64,000 nucleotides of DNA from Sphagnum compactum (taxonomy: Eukaryota; Bryophyta; Sphagnopsida; Sphagnales), in contig OZ234494.1 in NCBI GenBank assembly GCA_965153455.1, positions 27,643,354 to 27,707,353 on the forward strand, read 5' to 3'. Numbering within the stretch: the first letter of the stretch is position 1; the number at the start of each line of letters is the position of its first letter. The notes beneath the pieces were generated by a model. That model was not told where the DNA came from, searched no databases, and saw only the letters and a list, made by a program, of their open reading frames with translations. The position numbers and the translations under genes are program-made. This document shows, piece by piece, positions 39,191 to 51,041 of this stretch.

Positions 39191-41422
39191 TACCAAAATG
39201 TTTGTGTTGTTGATGTTGGTAGTTACATCACCCAATGCTTGGCCTCTACAATATTGCACCATGAATTTAAGCGCCTCCTTATTCATTAATCCACATTTAC
39301 TTAAAAGGCTATGAAGTTTCAACAATGTTGGTAATTCATATAACATACAACTCACAAACAAATGACAATGTGTGGTGTGTAGAATCATACACCATTGATT
39401 ACAAATCACCATTTCAAAAACCTTTAAAGGCTAAAGTTCGTTCGATTTCTAATCCATGAAGAATAAACATCATTTGAAATGTGTTGTTTGAGTAATTGTA
39501 CTTCATGGGATGTTCAAAAGTTCTGTATCTTTATATTTTTGTAGAACTTGCAAGCATTGGAGTTACCAACTAGTGTAAAAGGCATAATTAGATGTTCACA
39601 AATTGCTAGGTGAAAAATATCTGGAGTGGTAATGCAAAAGGTTGAGTGAAATGTGCATAGAAAGGGGTAAACAACAAAAACAATAGGTGGTGCAACCTTT
39701 GATGGCAATCCCTTCAATGACCTAGATGTTTTTGTGTGAATGTGGTTAGGTTTGATGATGGATGTGGTTATTGCCAAAGGAATGTTGTTTTTAAGGAATA
39801 ACAAATGTCGATTTGATGGATGGAAACTTGGTAAGATTTTCTTTTCTCATGTACAAATTTGACAATTTAATATAATAAATTGCCTAAAAAAGAGAACTAA
39901 AATATTGCCAATCTAGTGGGAAGGTGTAAGGTGATGATGAAATTGTCAGAAAAATAATTGTGAATGACCCACTCTAAAGATTGAATGATTACAGTCAACT
40001 TAGAAAAATATTTAGATTAAGTTTTTTAGCCAATTATTTTTGTCAAGGCTATTTTTTAACACCTTAAGGTCAATATTTAGATAAAATATTATTTAACATT
40101 TAAAAAAACTTAACATCATTAGTCATCATCCCAAGAGATATTTAAACTTAATTGACAACACCTTTATGAAAAAAAAAAAAATTAGCGAAAAATTACCACA
40201 AAATTAAAGACAAATCAAATTATGGTGAAATTATCTCCAAAACAAATATTTTCTCAAAAAGTTGATTTTTCTTTTGGTGGAGTTTATAAATAAGGACTTT
40301 GTGATAAAATATTCTTTTTTAATTTTGGAGGTCAGAATTTTGCAAAAACTCATGCCAAAAAAAATTAAATTGATAAACTTCCATCTCCTTTATCTTAGTC
40401 TTAGCTCTTTTTCACATTTTCAAAGAGAAAATTCAATTAAAATTAAAAGATATATTTAATTATTAAAGTACATTCCATAAATCTAGAGCTTTTCCTTGGG
40501 TCATGGGGTTCTAATCATGATGATGGCTATGTTCTTGGTTTCATCCAAAGTCTAGGACTTCAAGGCAACTATGTAATGATGTAATTATGTGATTCAAAAT
40601 AATGATAATAATTAGCCCAAACTATTTCACTCCTTTCCCTTACCCAACAACTTGGACATGTAAAGACACATTTCAATGGGTCAAAGCAAACTATTTCAAT
40701 GGGCCAAAATGAATCAGCACCCACTAGCCAACCAATTCAATGGGCCAAAATGAAGGATGGATGGTAAGAGGTTAGGAAATAGATTTTTGTTGGGTTCCAA
40801 TTCCTTAGTTAACATGGTGGTTAGTTATTAACAACCCATAAGCAAGTTGTTAATAGAGAGGTAGCAAAAGCAACCCTTACCTAGTACAAACCATCCACTT
40901 CCCTATCTACCTATATATATGACCTACTTTCTATAGAATGGGTTACCAAGGTGAAACTAGACATTAACTGAATTGAGGTTCATCCACAATCAAATTACAA
41001 GGGGCATTGGGTGGATGGTGTTTTGGTGGGTGTTGGTTCACTTTTGAGAGTTCAACGTGGCTTTTCATGCCCATATTCTCTAGCAAAATCAAATTTGAGA
41101 TTGACATAAATAAAAGGGGGGTGGGGGGAGATTGTGCTCACTTTAGAACCTTGCTAAAAGATTACACTCATGATCATGAAATTAAAATTTAAAGATTAAT
41201 TTAATTATTAGAGTACATTCCATAATTTTGAGAAAATGATTACAAACACATGTTCATAAAATCATTACAATTATTTCTCATGTAAAATGATTTAAAATAT
41301 TATAATACACTCTCTATCATTGTAGATATTAAAAAATATATATTATTTAGAATTTATAAATCATATATATACAAATAATGAAAGTAGGAGCTAATGCAAA
41401 TGGAATCATAATATTTGGATAT

Positions 41423-41426
<4 letters not shown>
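39191..41426. other. AT-rich intergenic, no gene seen
   Basis: AT-rich. A short word, CAATGGG(C/T)CAAA, recurs four times at about 40670-40750. A diverged direct repeat of about 45 bp (ending AGTACATTCCATAA) occurs near 40440-40480 and 41185-41232. I see no gene. Confidence 0.45.

Positions 41427-41455
<29 letters not shown>
41427..41455. repeat. (TG)n microsatellite
   Basis: An uninterrupted TG run of about 14 units in AT-rich sequence. Confidence 0.9.
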
Positions 41456-41458
<3 letters not shown>

Positions 41459-42947
41459 TCAAGTGATGATATTAATAGGAGTTGGTACATGAGACAGATT
41501 TATGCTCTAGACTGCTGTTCAAACAAATGGTCTGTGATGCAGTCTAAGATCAGAGAGGGCACATATTATGAGTTATCAGCCTACTTCCATCTGACAATTA
41601 TAAGCAAGTAGTACATGTCCAAAGAGCTCTATTCTACAAATGACTTGCACATGCCGGAGTTTTGGCAAAATTGCTATTTCAATTTGTTAATTCATGTCCA
41701 ATCAAAATCATCATCCTGCTGGATCATTACATAATGCCATCACAAGGAATTGTTATTTCAAAAATTGGAGACCAGAGTAATGCTTAGGGTAAAAGGATTT
41801 CAGGTTTTGGTGTTTGCACAGCATGTAGGGGTTATTTCTATGACGCACTCATTAGCCTCCAGAACCTGAATGCAAGATAATGCTTATGGCAGGGTTGATG
41901 ATTGCATGCTAGCTCCTCTTCATCTATGGATACCCCCCTAAAAGACATTTCAATTATCTCAGACAGAAAAAACTCAACAAAACAAGCATCAGAGTTCTGA
42001 TTTGATCTTGAGAACCAAGAGATGTAACCTTAAGAAGCTTTGCAAAGAATTGCCAAGTTGTTTACAACAGCAGCCACATTTCTTACCTCTTCAATGTCTT
42101 CATAAGGTAAGATGACCTGTGCCGGAGATTACAGCCAGTAGAAAGATAAGCACCAAAGGCAAATGCAATGCAGCAGTTCAAATGAAGCTTGTTGCACTAT
42201 CTGGATGAGCGCAACAGAATCCTGTCTTAAGGAAGAACAAACCCCAACAGTAGAAGCAGCTACTTCAATGCCCAGTCTGGGGACATTGGAAAGGAGGCAA
42301 AAGCTTAGTTTCTGACACTGTCAGGAGATACCACCATCAAAGATTGGGCTCAAACCTTTTTTCACATCTCTGAACAATCCCTGAAAGATTGATAAGAAGG
42401 ATTTGTATTAGTTGACTCCTAACTCTTTTTATTTGTTGTATATTTCAGGATAGTCTCACCTTCAGCTGCTTGCAAAGATGTTAGAGTGCAAACAAATGTG
42501 CAGGGCAGACCCGCACATCCACCCATGGTACATAACTGACCTCTCTTGCACATGAGTAGCTGTGCTCCATCACCTGTAGTATGGAGTTATCAAATTTTCA
42601 ACAACTTATCTTGATGAAATGTTGTTGCAGTTGGAAACAATTGCTCTGAACTAGCACAGAATAGAGAGGCCAATACAGAGGCAAGAAAAAGATTGAATTC
42701 TGTCACCTCATGCAGTGGCAAAGTGAAGATGGTCTGAAGTGGTCCCAGCTTTTGATGCACCTCTGTCCAAACAGGCTTTCATTGATCCTGTGACAATTTC
42801 TGAAGGGATATATTCAATCCATGTATTCTGGGTGAGTTTCTCAATTTCAGATATGTGCCCATGAGAGCTGTTGTTCCTCATTTGGAGCTTTGATGAACCC
42901 TTTGTGTTTCTCCACAGTGTCAGGAGGAGACAGTGTGTGGCTTGTCA

Positions 42948-43046
42948 CAACTGAGACCCTAATGAAGCCATTGGAATAAATAGTTTCTGTTGTTCAGAAC
43001 TGAGACCCTAATGAAGCATTTGGAATGCATAATTTCTGTTTTTCAG
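42948..43046 (+). repeat. 50-bp tandem duplication
   Basis: The block CAACTGAGACCCTAATGAAG followed by CCATTGGAATAAATAGTTTCTG occurs twice in a row with minor changes. No coding role is seen. Confidence 0.85.
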
Positions 43047-43287
43047 ATGGAGGACAAACATCAATGCATTTCTTCTATTGTTCCTTTTCAGAATTCTGTG
43101 TGAATGTGTTCCAATCTTTGGATAGACAAAGCTTTGTGGAATTTTTCATGGTTATGCTTCTGGTGGAAAAATGTAACCTCAATGAAGTTTCCCAATTCTC
43201 CTTGGTGCCAAAGAGAGTGGTTGTTTTGATTGTTCCATTTGTCTGCAGAAGAAAGCTGGAAAAACTCCATCTTTCAATCCATACCAT

Positions 43288-43299
43288 GCTCTGACACCA
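43288..43299 (-). other. Possible initiator-Met tRNA primer binding site
   Basis: The minus strand reads TGGTGTCAGAGC, one mismatch from the plant retroelement PBS TGGTATCAGAGC. I did not find a matching pair of LTRs or a retroelement protein downstream, so this may be chance or a relic. Confidence 0.25.
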
Positions 43300-46076
43300 A
43301 CTGTCTTGAGTGTTCTCACTGTTCCAAATAAGATTGCTATCTGCAAGCATTTGTTGCAAGCGCTCTAGCCCCTCCCATCTTTGATGTCTGGTGGAATGAT
43401 GCCCAGATTTATGCTGAAGGCTGCAGAGGTGAAGGCACTCTCATACAATTCCAGGTGATTTGCTCAGCTTTACTTCCTCACAAGGTATTCCTAGACTTTT
43501 TCCAGAATACTGTCTTGGATTTTAGGAATGATAGTTTTGGTGACATTTGCCAGTTCTATGACAGTACCATGACATTGTGAGGCTTGTAAAAAGCATTTCC
43601 CAAACACCCCAGATTATGATTTGGAACTAAAAGTATTTACTGCATCCTAATTTACAATCAAGAGAGCTTTACATAAGTTATGTTGTAAGTATGCCAAAAT
43701 AATTTGGCTTTGGTTATAAGAGTCTGTGGCAGAGGGGAAATGGGTATACTACCAAAAATAAATAAATTTTGAGTAGTGTTTTTGTAAGCTGACTGGTCGT
43801 CTCTGGCCTGGCTTTATGACAGGAGTGAAGGTGTGATAGCCCTTCATAGCTTGTTGTCAGACCAAATTGACATTTTTTCAAATGAAGGTTTGTTTTTTGT
43901 CCCCTCTCTATAATGTCAGGTTGTCATCTAGCTTGTGCATGAATTGTGAGAATATTGGCCAGCTGGTTGACTTATTTTGTGGTCTCATTGCACATCTCCA
44001 TTGGGTGATGATTCTCTCAAAGCAGAGAGGAACCTTCAATAGAGTGCCTCCCTATTTTCGGTCAAAAATGATCACACACGGCTCATATGCTTACTTGTAT
44101 CTTCTACCCAAAGAAGATTCTGTACAGAATTCTGCCATTGTGAATTCTCATGGTGGTCAAATTGGCAGATACTAAGCTTGGTTTTCTGGTCTTGTCTTCT
44201 CTCTTCTTTAGAGTTGGGATTTCACTTTTTCAATGCTTGCTGGATGTATTGTTTGATCTGAAATATCCATATTTGCTCACCTTTTAATTATTTTCAAATT
44301 GTAAGTCTTGAGAAATTCTTCATACTTCTAAAGATCCTTGCAATGGCATTCATGTGGAAACTCTTGGTGTCCAGGCAACAAGGCTACTACTTACATAGAA
44401 ATCTAAATTAGAGTTCCTTTTATAATCTCTGTATGGATGCATCTGCTCTCTTCAGGAACTACTTCACTCGTATATACATTGAGCAATGTAAATTGGTGAC
44501 ATAGAATAGCTCCACATCTCCATACTGCCTAATCAAGATACATTGGCAACAATCAAGGTATTATGACCTTTGATTTTGTGGGCTGGAAGCTTAGAATCTC
44601 TGTATGTTGGGAGGTATACATTGTTATTCAACCTTGGGATCACAACCAGAGCAAGCTCAATGATGAAGAAGTCATGATGACAATATATGCCATACTCAGC
44701 TTATGTCTCTGGTGAATACCTTGAATGAGAGCTTGGAGGTTCATCTTTGTGGATTCTTCCAATTGAATGCTCTTAGGTTGTGATCACAGTGCTCATGAGT
44801 GTGCAGAAGTGTGTACTAGTTCCACAATTTGCTTCGCCAATGTGTCCTCCTCTACAAATATCTAACCTTGTATTAGCTCTTCCATGTGCTCTACCATCAC
44901 CAGTCCTTTAGTAATCACTTTTTCTTCTGGTTCATTGGCTGGTCCTTCTTCAACTTGTTGGTTGCCAACAGTTTCCTTAGGATAACCAACTTGGGCTTCT
45001 ATCACCAGTTGTCCTCTTGGAAGTAGTTCTTGCACGATTTCTTGTGTCTCTGGTTGTCCTCTTGGATGTGGATCTTGCATGCTTTCTTATGTCATTGACT
45101 GTGTACCCTGCTCAATCAATTGCTCAGAAAAATTAATTACAATATGTTGCTAAGTTCCATTTCTTACTCATCATGATACGTTGTGTACAGAGCGTGAAGG
45201 CCATCTATGTTTGATCCTTGATATGTGGCCATGCTCCAAACTATTGCTGGGCTTGCTGCCATGTGGCTTCTCACCTTTCAAAAGCTGGGTGCGATAACTT
45301 TTCAAGTGACTTCCAAACCATTTCCATCTTGCCCCTGTACCAGACTAAACCACATAACCTCATCTACCTTAAGTGTACCATGCAGACTTATGTTCTACAT
45401 TTAAGCTTGTGAGAACAATCACACTTAAAAATGCTATGGCAATGCTATGGCTAAACATGATGACAATACAACCTAACTTTTGAACCATGAGGAAAAAATA
45501 GTCAAATGACTAGACTGCAAATTGGGTAGAAAAGAAGCACCTGTCACTGTTGGATTCTTCTAGGGACTGTGATATCAACTAGACTCTTGATGAGCATTAA
45601 AAACTTTGAACTTTTTGAACTATTCCAAGATGAAACATTCGATTTCTATTGCTTGTCAACTCAAAGTTCATCAACCACTGACATAATGCCTTCATAGGAA
45701 TAGCATTCTTAAACCAAGGTTTTGATGGGGTTTTATGGAACTTCCAAGCCACAAAAAGGAAAGAAAGATATACAATTCAGCTGACTACTGCAAGCTTTGA
45801 AGACCTTTTCCAGCTCCTCCCTTAGAAGTTCATTGGGTGCCTACTGGCACAACTGAATTGAGGATGGGATCTTAGTCCATCATCATTGGTAGTGCAGAGC
45901 AGCACAAAGCCCAAGTTATAAAATCTTTGAATTGACACTATATAACCTTGGATTGATACAAAGCTTTTTCCCTGGCCATGGGTTCTAGTTCAAGAAAGAT
46001 GAAATTATAGTCTATTTGAAGAGGAAACTCACATGACCTAATGCAAGGCTCCAAACTTACATAACACTATTGAACT

Positions 46077-47330
46077 TCAAAACCACTTGATTGTCCGACC
46101 ATGGCTAACAAAGTAACTCAATATAGAAAGCATCTCTGGAGACAATCTAAGAGCTTCATCATCACCAAAACTTTTGCAAAGCAATTTTGTTTTAGATTTT
46201 TACCAAATGTCCCTCACTACTTGAGAGATCATTGCCACATGACAAGTGCCAACCCATTCCAACGAATATGCTTAGCTTGGTGAGGATTTCTAGTGTTAGA
46301 TTTGTAGATTCTTCAATCCCACAAGGCATTCCAATTTCCAATCGGCAAGTGAGTTGTTGAATGGGAGATTGATTGGTTGATGGTTGCAAAATTGCATTGT
46401 CCAAAGCATTTGGATGTTGAGAAATCTCTTCTCTTGATTGACATGCATTTTGTTGCAAATTCACCATTGAATCTACAACATAAGAACCTATCATTCAGTA
46501 AATGGCAACATGTAAGATTTGTAGTTGATTTTCACAACTAGACTTTTTTCTTTAGATGACAACATCAACCATGTGCCCACATGTCTACCCTAGTTGTGCA
46601 CAAAAGATCATGGCAATCAAGGAAAAACTAGTCTAAAGAAAGTTAGCAAGCATAATCTTGTAATTATGTAAATTTTTGTATTCACTGATGGAGGTCTTTA
46701 GTTAATGTAACTTACTTGCAACATCAAGAATGCTCATTAATGCTGGAATCATTTCATGGTCAACACCATGAGGGGTTGCAAAGTCACAAATGTCCCTAAC
46801 ATGTCCTTCAACATCCACCACTTGCTGAGATTGATCGCCAAAGGATAATTGTAATGGTTCTTCACCAAACTCCCTAATGAACTCATCAAGTTCAACCATT
46901 GTTGCATCCTCATTTGGAGTGTTGGATGGACATAATGTTGATGCATCTGTTGTTAAGTATTTCCAAGTTGGGAGGCCTTTTGCATATTGTAAAATTAAGC
47001 TCTTTATTTGGTCTTGTGGACACTTACTGGAAATTTGTGAAAAAGTAGTGTAAAGACCTGGATAAAAGTTGAAATCATGTCTTCCAATGATGCCAAGGCA
47101 AAATTTGGTAATGTCATGGATAAAAGCAGCTTGCTCTTTGGTTTCTTGTTCTTGAAATCATATTTTAACACCACTGGTTCCTATTTGACTTGGCCATCTT
47201 TCTTAACCTTTCTGCACACTCCATTGTATTTTCTGAACTTTTGAAATGGGTAAGCCCCCAATCCATCAAGTATTCACATATGAAAACCATACTGATAGCA
47301 TGCAGAAGCCGCAAAATGCGATGCCTCAAA
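46077..47330 (-). pseudogene. AP2-like gene, second decayed copy
   Basis: Minus-strand homologue of 30143-31397. Exon 1 runs about 47330 to 46716 and exon 2 from 46472 to 46077, with donor (GTAAGT) and acceptor (TGTTGTAG) in the same places. The AAATATGAACC stretch of the open copy is AAATAGGAACC here, a premature TAG, followed by a deletion in the SLNG block. Exon 2 has further indels around 46195-46235. The LEIGMPCGIEESTNLTLEIL block is nearly identical to the open copy, so decay seems recent. Confidence 0.75.
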
Positions 47331-47957
47331 TCTAAGAAGAAATGCACACCTAAAAAGTCATGTAAGAAGCCAAAACTTCTGCCAAGACTTGCATCACAAA
47401 AGTCACCACAGGCCATTCCATACGTGACAATGCAATCCTTGTTGAATCCTTCAAAGCTCCCAATTTTTGTTTCACATGCCCCCTCAATGGAAGAGTGTCC
47501 AACAAACTAGCAAAATAAGGATGAGGGATGAGGGAAATCAGAAGTTGTTCTTTGAATGAAAAGAGATAAAATGAGTTTTGTTAACAAGTATTTGTACGTG
47601 AAGATTTGGTCAAATTTTTCTTCAAAATCCAACTTAAGATTCATTTTGATTAGTATTAAAAAAATGTTTGACATTTTTTTAACTCTAAATTTATCAAGCT
47701 TATTTTTTAATTAAATTAAATAGATTTTGCATTAAATGGTCCAAAGTGGAGGTAGAGGACTATTGCCAAAAAAATTCTCGCAATTGTAATACTCACATTT
47801 GGGGTTAGTGGCTTATCATCATCACAAGTTTGAATCAAGCTACAAATAGATGTTATAACTCCTTTGCAATACTCACATTTTAGATTATTATTTCTACATT
47901 TGAAGTACACAATTTGTAAATGCATAAGTAGGTATGATGATGTGTGGGTAGGTAGGT
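47331..47957. other. Intergenic, no gene seen
   Basis: AT-rich with no recognisable gene. The frame at 47716-47925 (-) has no family resemblance. Confidence 0.45.
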
Positions 47958-48580
47958 TTTGTTAATAAATAAACGTTTTATTAATAATTAAAATGACATT
48001 ACTGAAAAAAAATCTGTTTTCTTAGTTAATTTTTAAAGTAAGAATTAAGTAGAAGTTTAACCAGTAAGATATATAGATTTTGTCAAGAATTAAAAGTTTA
48101 GCCAAGAAAAAAATATAGGTTTATCCAAAAGATACAAGTTTAACCAAGAAAAAATATAGGTTTAGCTAAGAAGAAATATAGATTTAATCAAGTGATAAAA
48201 GTTTAACCAATAAAATATACAGGTTTTGCCAAAGAATAAAAGTTGCCAAGAAATATAAGTTGAACCAAGAAAAAATATAGGTTTAGTTAAAAGATATAAA
48301 TTTAGTTAAAAAGAAATATAAGTTTAACCAAAAGATATAAATTTAATGAAGAGATAATAGTTTAACCAAAAAAAAATATAAGTTTAACCAAAAGATATAA
48401 ATTTAGCCAAGAATAAATATAAGTTTAGTCAAAAAATATAATTTTAACCAAGAAAAAAAAATGTTTAATCAAGAAATAGAAGTTTAATCAAGAAAAACTA
48501 TAAATTTAGCCAAGAAAAAATATAAATTTATTTAAAAAATAAAAGTTTAACCAAAAAAAGATAGAAGTTTTGCCAATGTA
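47958..48580 (+). repeat. AT-rich short-unit tandem array
   Basis: About two dozen degenerate units of roughly 22-27 bp, of the type AAGTTTAACCAAGAAAAAATATAG, alternate with 'gtttagccaaga' variants. The first 190 bp, including the unique lead-in GTTTTATTAATAATTAAAA and the first units, is copied at 49158-49352. Confidence 0.85.
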
Positions 48581-48835
48581 AGCAAGGGATTAATTGTTAA
48601 TTTGTAAGGAGGACTAAAATTTAGGTCAGTAGGGTAGTTTGGTCGGTGGGTAGTATGAAAAAAAGATTGAGAAAAAAATTGGCAACAAAAAAAATATGGT
48701 CAAAGCTCAACAACCAAAAAAGATTGATTGTGATAAAATGTTGGTTGACATTATGTAAAGAGACAAATGAAAAAAAGGCAAATCATCTAGCCCGTCCTAT
48801 GGACAAAATGGCCATAGGATGGTTCACTCTGGTGG

Positions 48836-48958
48836 GAGTTGGGGAGCATGAGGGGTGATGTGCATGCTCCTGTTGCTGAAGTAGCAAAGTGATGGAGGGG
48901 CCCAGTCTTTCGAACCAGCGGTCCAGTGAGGTGGGGATCAGAAATATCTCAAGCTTAA
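48836..48958 (+). repeat. Dispersed element C, copy 2
   Basis: Inverted, diverged copy of 27997-28125, with the same conserved core (GAACCAGCGGT ... GTGGGGATCAGAAATATCTC). It lies just before the first of two candidate exons at 49035. Confidence 0.8.
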
Positions 48959-49034
48959 ATTCCACTGTTAAGATGCTAAGTAGCCTTTAGAGAGCTTGAC
49001 GTTTCAAAACAATGTTAATCCCATGGGTATACAG

Positions 49035-49455
49035 GTGAAGATGATTCAGTGCATCTGACCACATTCAACTTGCATGAGAACTTCAATGATGAAGATGATG
49101 GAGTTTGGTCAAATGGCAGGCAGGATGGTGAGTGCAGACTTCTTGTGTCTCAGTTGCCTAATAAACAAATGTTTTATTAATAATTAAAACGACATTACTG
49201 AAAAAAATTTGTTTTCTTAGTTAATTTTTAAAGTAAGAATTAAGTAGAAGTTTAACCAGTAAGATATATAGATTTTGTCAAGAATTAAAAGTTTAGCCAA
49301 GAAAAAAATATAGGTTTATCCAAAAGATACAAGTTTAACCAAGAAAAAAAATAAAAATTTTGCCCTTAATTAATGCCTTTTCAGGTGGTCGGTGCTGGTT
49401 CACTGTGAGAAGTTTGTTCCACAAGGCATTGGAAGTGGATACATTGGTTTCGTAA
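49035..49455 (+). CDS. Possible last two exons of an unknown gene
   Basis: Candidate exons are 49035-49127 and 49385-49455 (TAA). The first follows TATACAG and ends at a strong GTGAGT donor. The second follows TTTTCAG. Phases agree (phase 1 on both introns). The product is acidic then basic: EDDSVHLTTFNLHENFNDED, then GVWSNGRQDGGRCWFTVRS, then LFHKALEVDTLVS. I do not recognise it and found no upstream exons. The intron contains the copied AT-rich array segment. It could be a chance splice arrangement. Confidence 0.3.
49158..49352 (+). repeat. Copied fragment of the AT-rich array
   Basis: About 195 bp nearly identical to 47958-48150, from TTTTATTAATAATTAAAA through the first array units. This is a recent local duplication 1.2 kb away. 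Confidence 0.9.
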
Positions 49456-49913
49456 TTCATGGTGGAGCAGTTAATGCCTTCTTGTTTTACTGTACATACA
49501 AGTTTTAATCCTAGTTACTCGTAGGTAGTTGAAGGTAAGTAGGTTTGTGACGTGCTTTGCAAGCTTGTGTTTATTTTGATGTTTTGTTAAAATCCACAAG
49601 ACTCTTCTTTAGTTTGGTTGTGGAAGAACTAGATGTATTTTTGTTTAGTTCATGCACTTATGTTTTGAGTTTTTGTGTAAAGCTTTTTGTTTTAGCTCGG
49701 GGGTCGTAGTTAAAGGAAGGGGCGAGCTTGGTCTGTTTTTGGTTTATCACGCCTCGAGGGGTTGAAGCTCAAATACGGTCCGAGTCTCTGGGGTGTGGAG
49801 GGAAGCTTGGAAAAAAAACTCTCTGGTTTTCTTAGTGCCGAGTCTCTCTCTCTTTTTACTCACTGTCTCTGTCTCTGTCTCCCTGCATACATAAGCATCT
49901 GTAGCCATTCACC
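49456..49913 (+). promoter_or_regulatory. Probable promoter and CT-rich leader of membrane-protein gene
   Basis: The upstream region of the gene at 49914. From about 49843 to 49880 it is CT-rich (TCTCTCTCTC, then CTGTCTCTGTCTCTGTCTCC), a pattern common in plant 5' leaders. No clear TATA box was identified. Confidence 0.4.
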
Positions 49914-51041
49914 ATGAGGTTCTTCTTCTTCCTTTTCCTTTCCGTTCTGTACACGTTTAGCGTGGGGTATAGCACGGTTTACAGTGCTACAAAAGCAGGC
50001 GTCGAGTTGCATTGCTCCTTCAGGAGGCCTGGCACGATAACTTACACGAGGCAACAGATGTATGTTGTGGAACTTTTTGGGAATTTCACGAACGCTGCTG
50101 TTCTGACACCAAATGGGCCAGCAACAGTTAGTTTCGATGAAATATACCTTGCTGGCGGTGCTTTCTCAAGAGTTGAGATTTATGAGAGAGGGGCCAAAGT
50201 CGGCATCATAGAATTGCCCTTGACGCATGCAAGCTTGGTGAATGATGTTTATGTCAATTGGACTATAGAAGGGTATTACAGTCTCCGTCCAATACTGACA
50301 TATTACAGGGCAAACCAAACCACCTACAACACCATGATTGTAGAAGAGTATCAGAACACTTTTGGCAATGCCTCTTTTTACAACTATCTTGACGTCACTT
50401 TCACCACGCAGTCTAGTAACTGCCAAGTGACCAACATGTTTTATGTGTTAGTTTTTTCAATCTATGCCTTCCTGGTCCTCATCATGATTGTCATTGCATG
50501 CCTAACGTTGATTGAATTGGAAAGCAGCATCTTCCTCAGGTGGCTCAAGAAAGCACTTTGGTGGGTTTCTGCTGATTGGTATAGCCAGATTGATTTTTGC
50601 AATGAGATGACCGGGGAACCCACTTATTACCAAGACAATGACAAATACATTTCTATGGGGAAGGAGAAGGAGCGTTTAGTCACCGGTGCTGATCGCGCCT
50701 CCTTCCTCTCAGGCGACCCCAGCTCCCTCCTCCCTGGCTCCGGTGTTGATTCCTTAAATGTCAAAGGCAAGTATGTCAGCATTGGGACAGATGGAGTGCA
50801 TTATCTGGACACGAACAAAGGTGTCCGTCAGTTCTACCCCATGGAGGAACCTCAGAGGAATGATCTGAGAATTTACCTTCGTGAGATCATTTGCGACCCC
50901 AAATTGGTCTGTGTGAATGAAGACCTAACATGCCATTATAAAATCGTCGATGTGATCGAAAAGCTTAGTGAGTCATCTAGTGGGGAAGAAGCCCCTAGGT
51001 TGTGCAAACGTGTCACAAAACGTGACTTCATAGCATTATAA
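49914..51041 (+). CDS. Unknown intronless single-pass membrane protein
   Basis: A 375-residue uninterrupted frame. I do not recognise the family. Residues 1-18 (MRFFFFLFLSVLYTFSVG) look like a signal peptide. Residues about 20-174 would be extracellular or lumenal and hold four N-glycosylation sequons (NFT at 57, NWT at 115, NQT at 134, NAS at 152). A strong membrane span covers about 176-200 (MFYVLVFSIYAFLVLIMIVI). The rest (201-375) is a polar, probably cytosolic tail containing WLKKALWWV next to the membrane, a Ser/Gly/Pro-rich loop (260-285) and a Cys-containing C-terminal part. The topology suggests a type I surface receptor-like or cargo protein without kinase domain. The ATG sits in a favourable CACCATG context after a CT-rich leader. 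GC is higher than in its surroundings, as expected for a real gene. Confidence 0.75.
   Translation: MRFFFFLFLSVLYTFSVGYSTVYSATKAGVELHCSFRRPGTITYTRQQMYVVELFGNFTNAAVLTPNGPATVSFDEIYLAGGAFSRVEIYERGAKVGIIELPLTHASLVNDVYVNWTIEGYYSLRPILTYYRANQTTYNTMIVEEYQNTFGNASFYNYLDVTFTTQSSNCQVTNMFYVLVFSIYAFLVLIMIVIACLTLIELESSIFLRWLKKALWWVSADWYSQIDFCNEMTGEPTYYQDNDKYISMGKEKERLVTGADRASFLSGDPSSLLPGSGVDSLNVKGKYVSIGTDGVHYLDTNKGVRQFYPMEEPQRNDLRIYLREIICDPKLVCVNEDLTCHYKIVDVIEKLSESSSGEEAPRLCKRVTKRDFIAL

Larger units (their letters stand above)
41456..46076. other. Moderate-GC region, unassigned
   Basis: GC is higher than in the AT-rich deserts and there are scattered open frames on both strands (for example 43025-43294 +, 43867-44175 +, 44862-45080 -). 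I cannot connect them into a gene or recognise a domain. A primer-binding-site-like sequence at 43288-43299 (-) hints at an old LTR element. The region could also hold introns of a gene whose end lies near 49035-49455. Confidence 0.35.

Noticed and set aside
43075-43359. Minus-strand frame beside the possible primer binding site as a copia-type gag
   Set aside because: No zinc knuckle, no gag-like sequence and no paired LTRs could be found.
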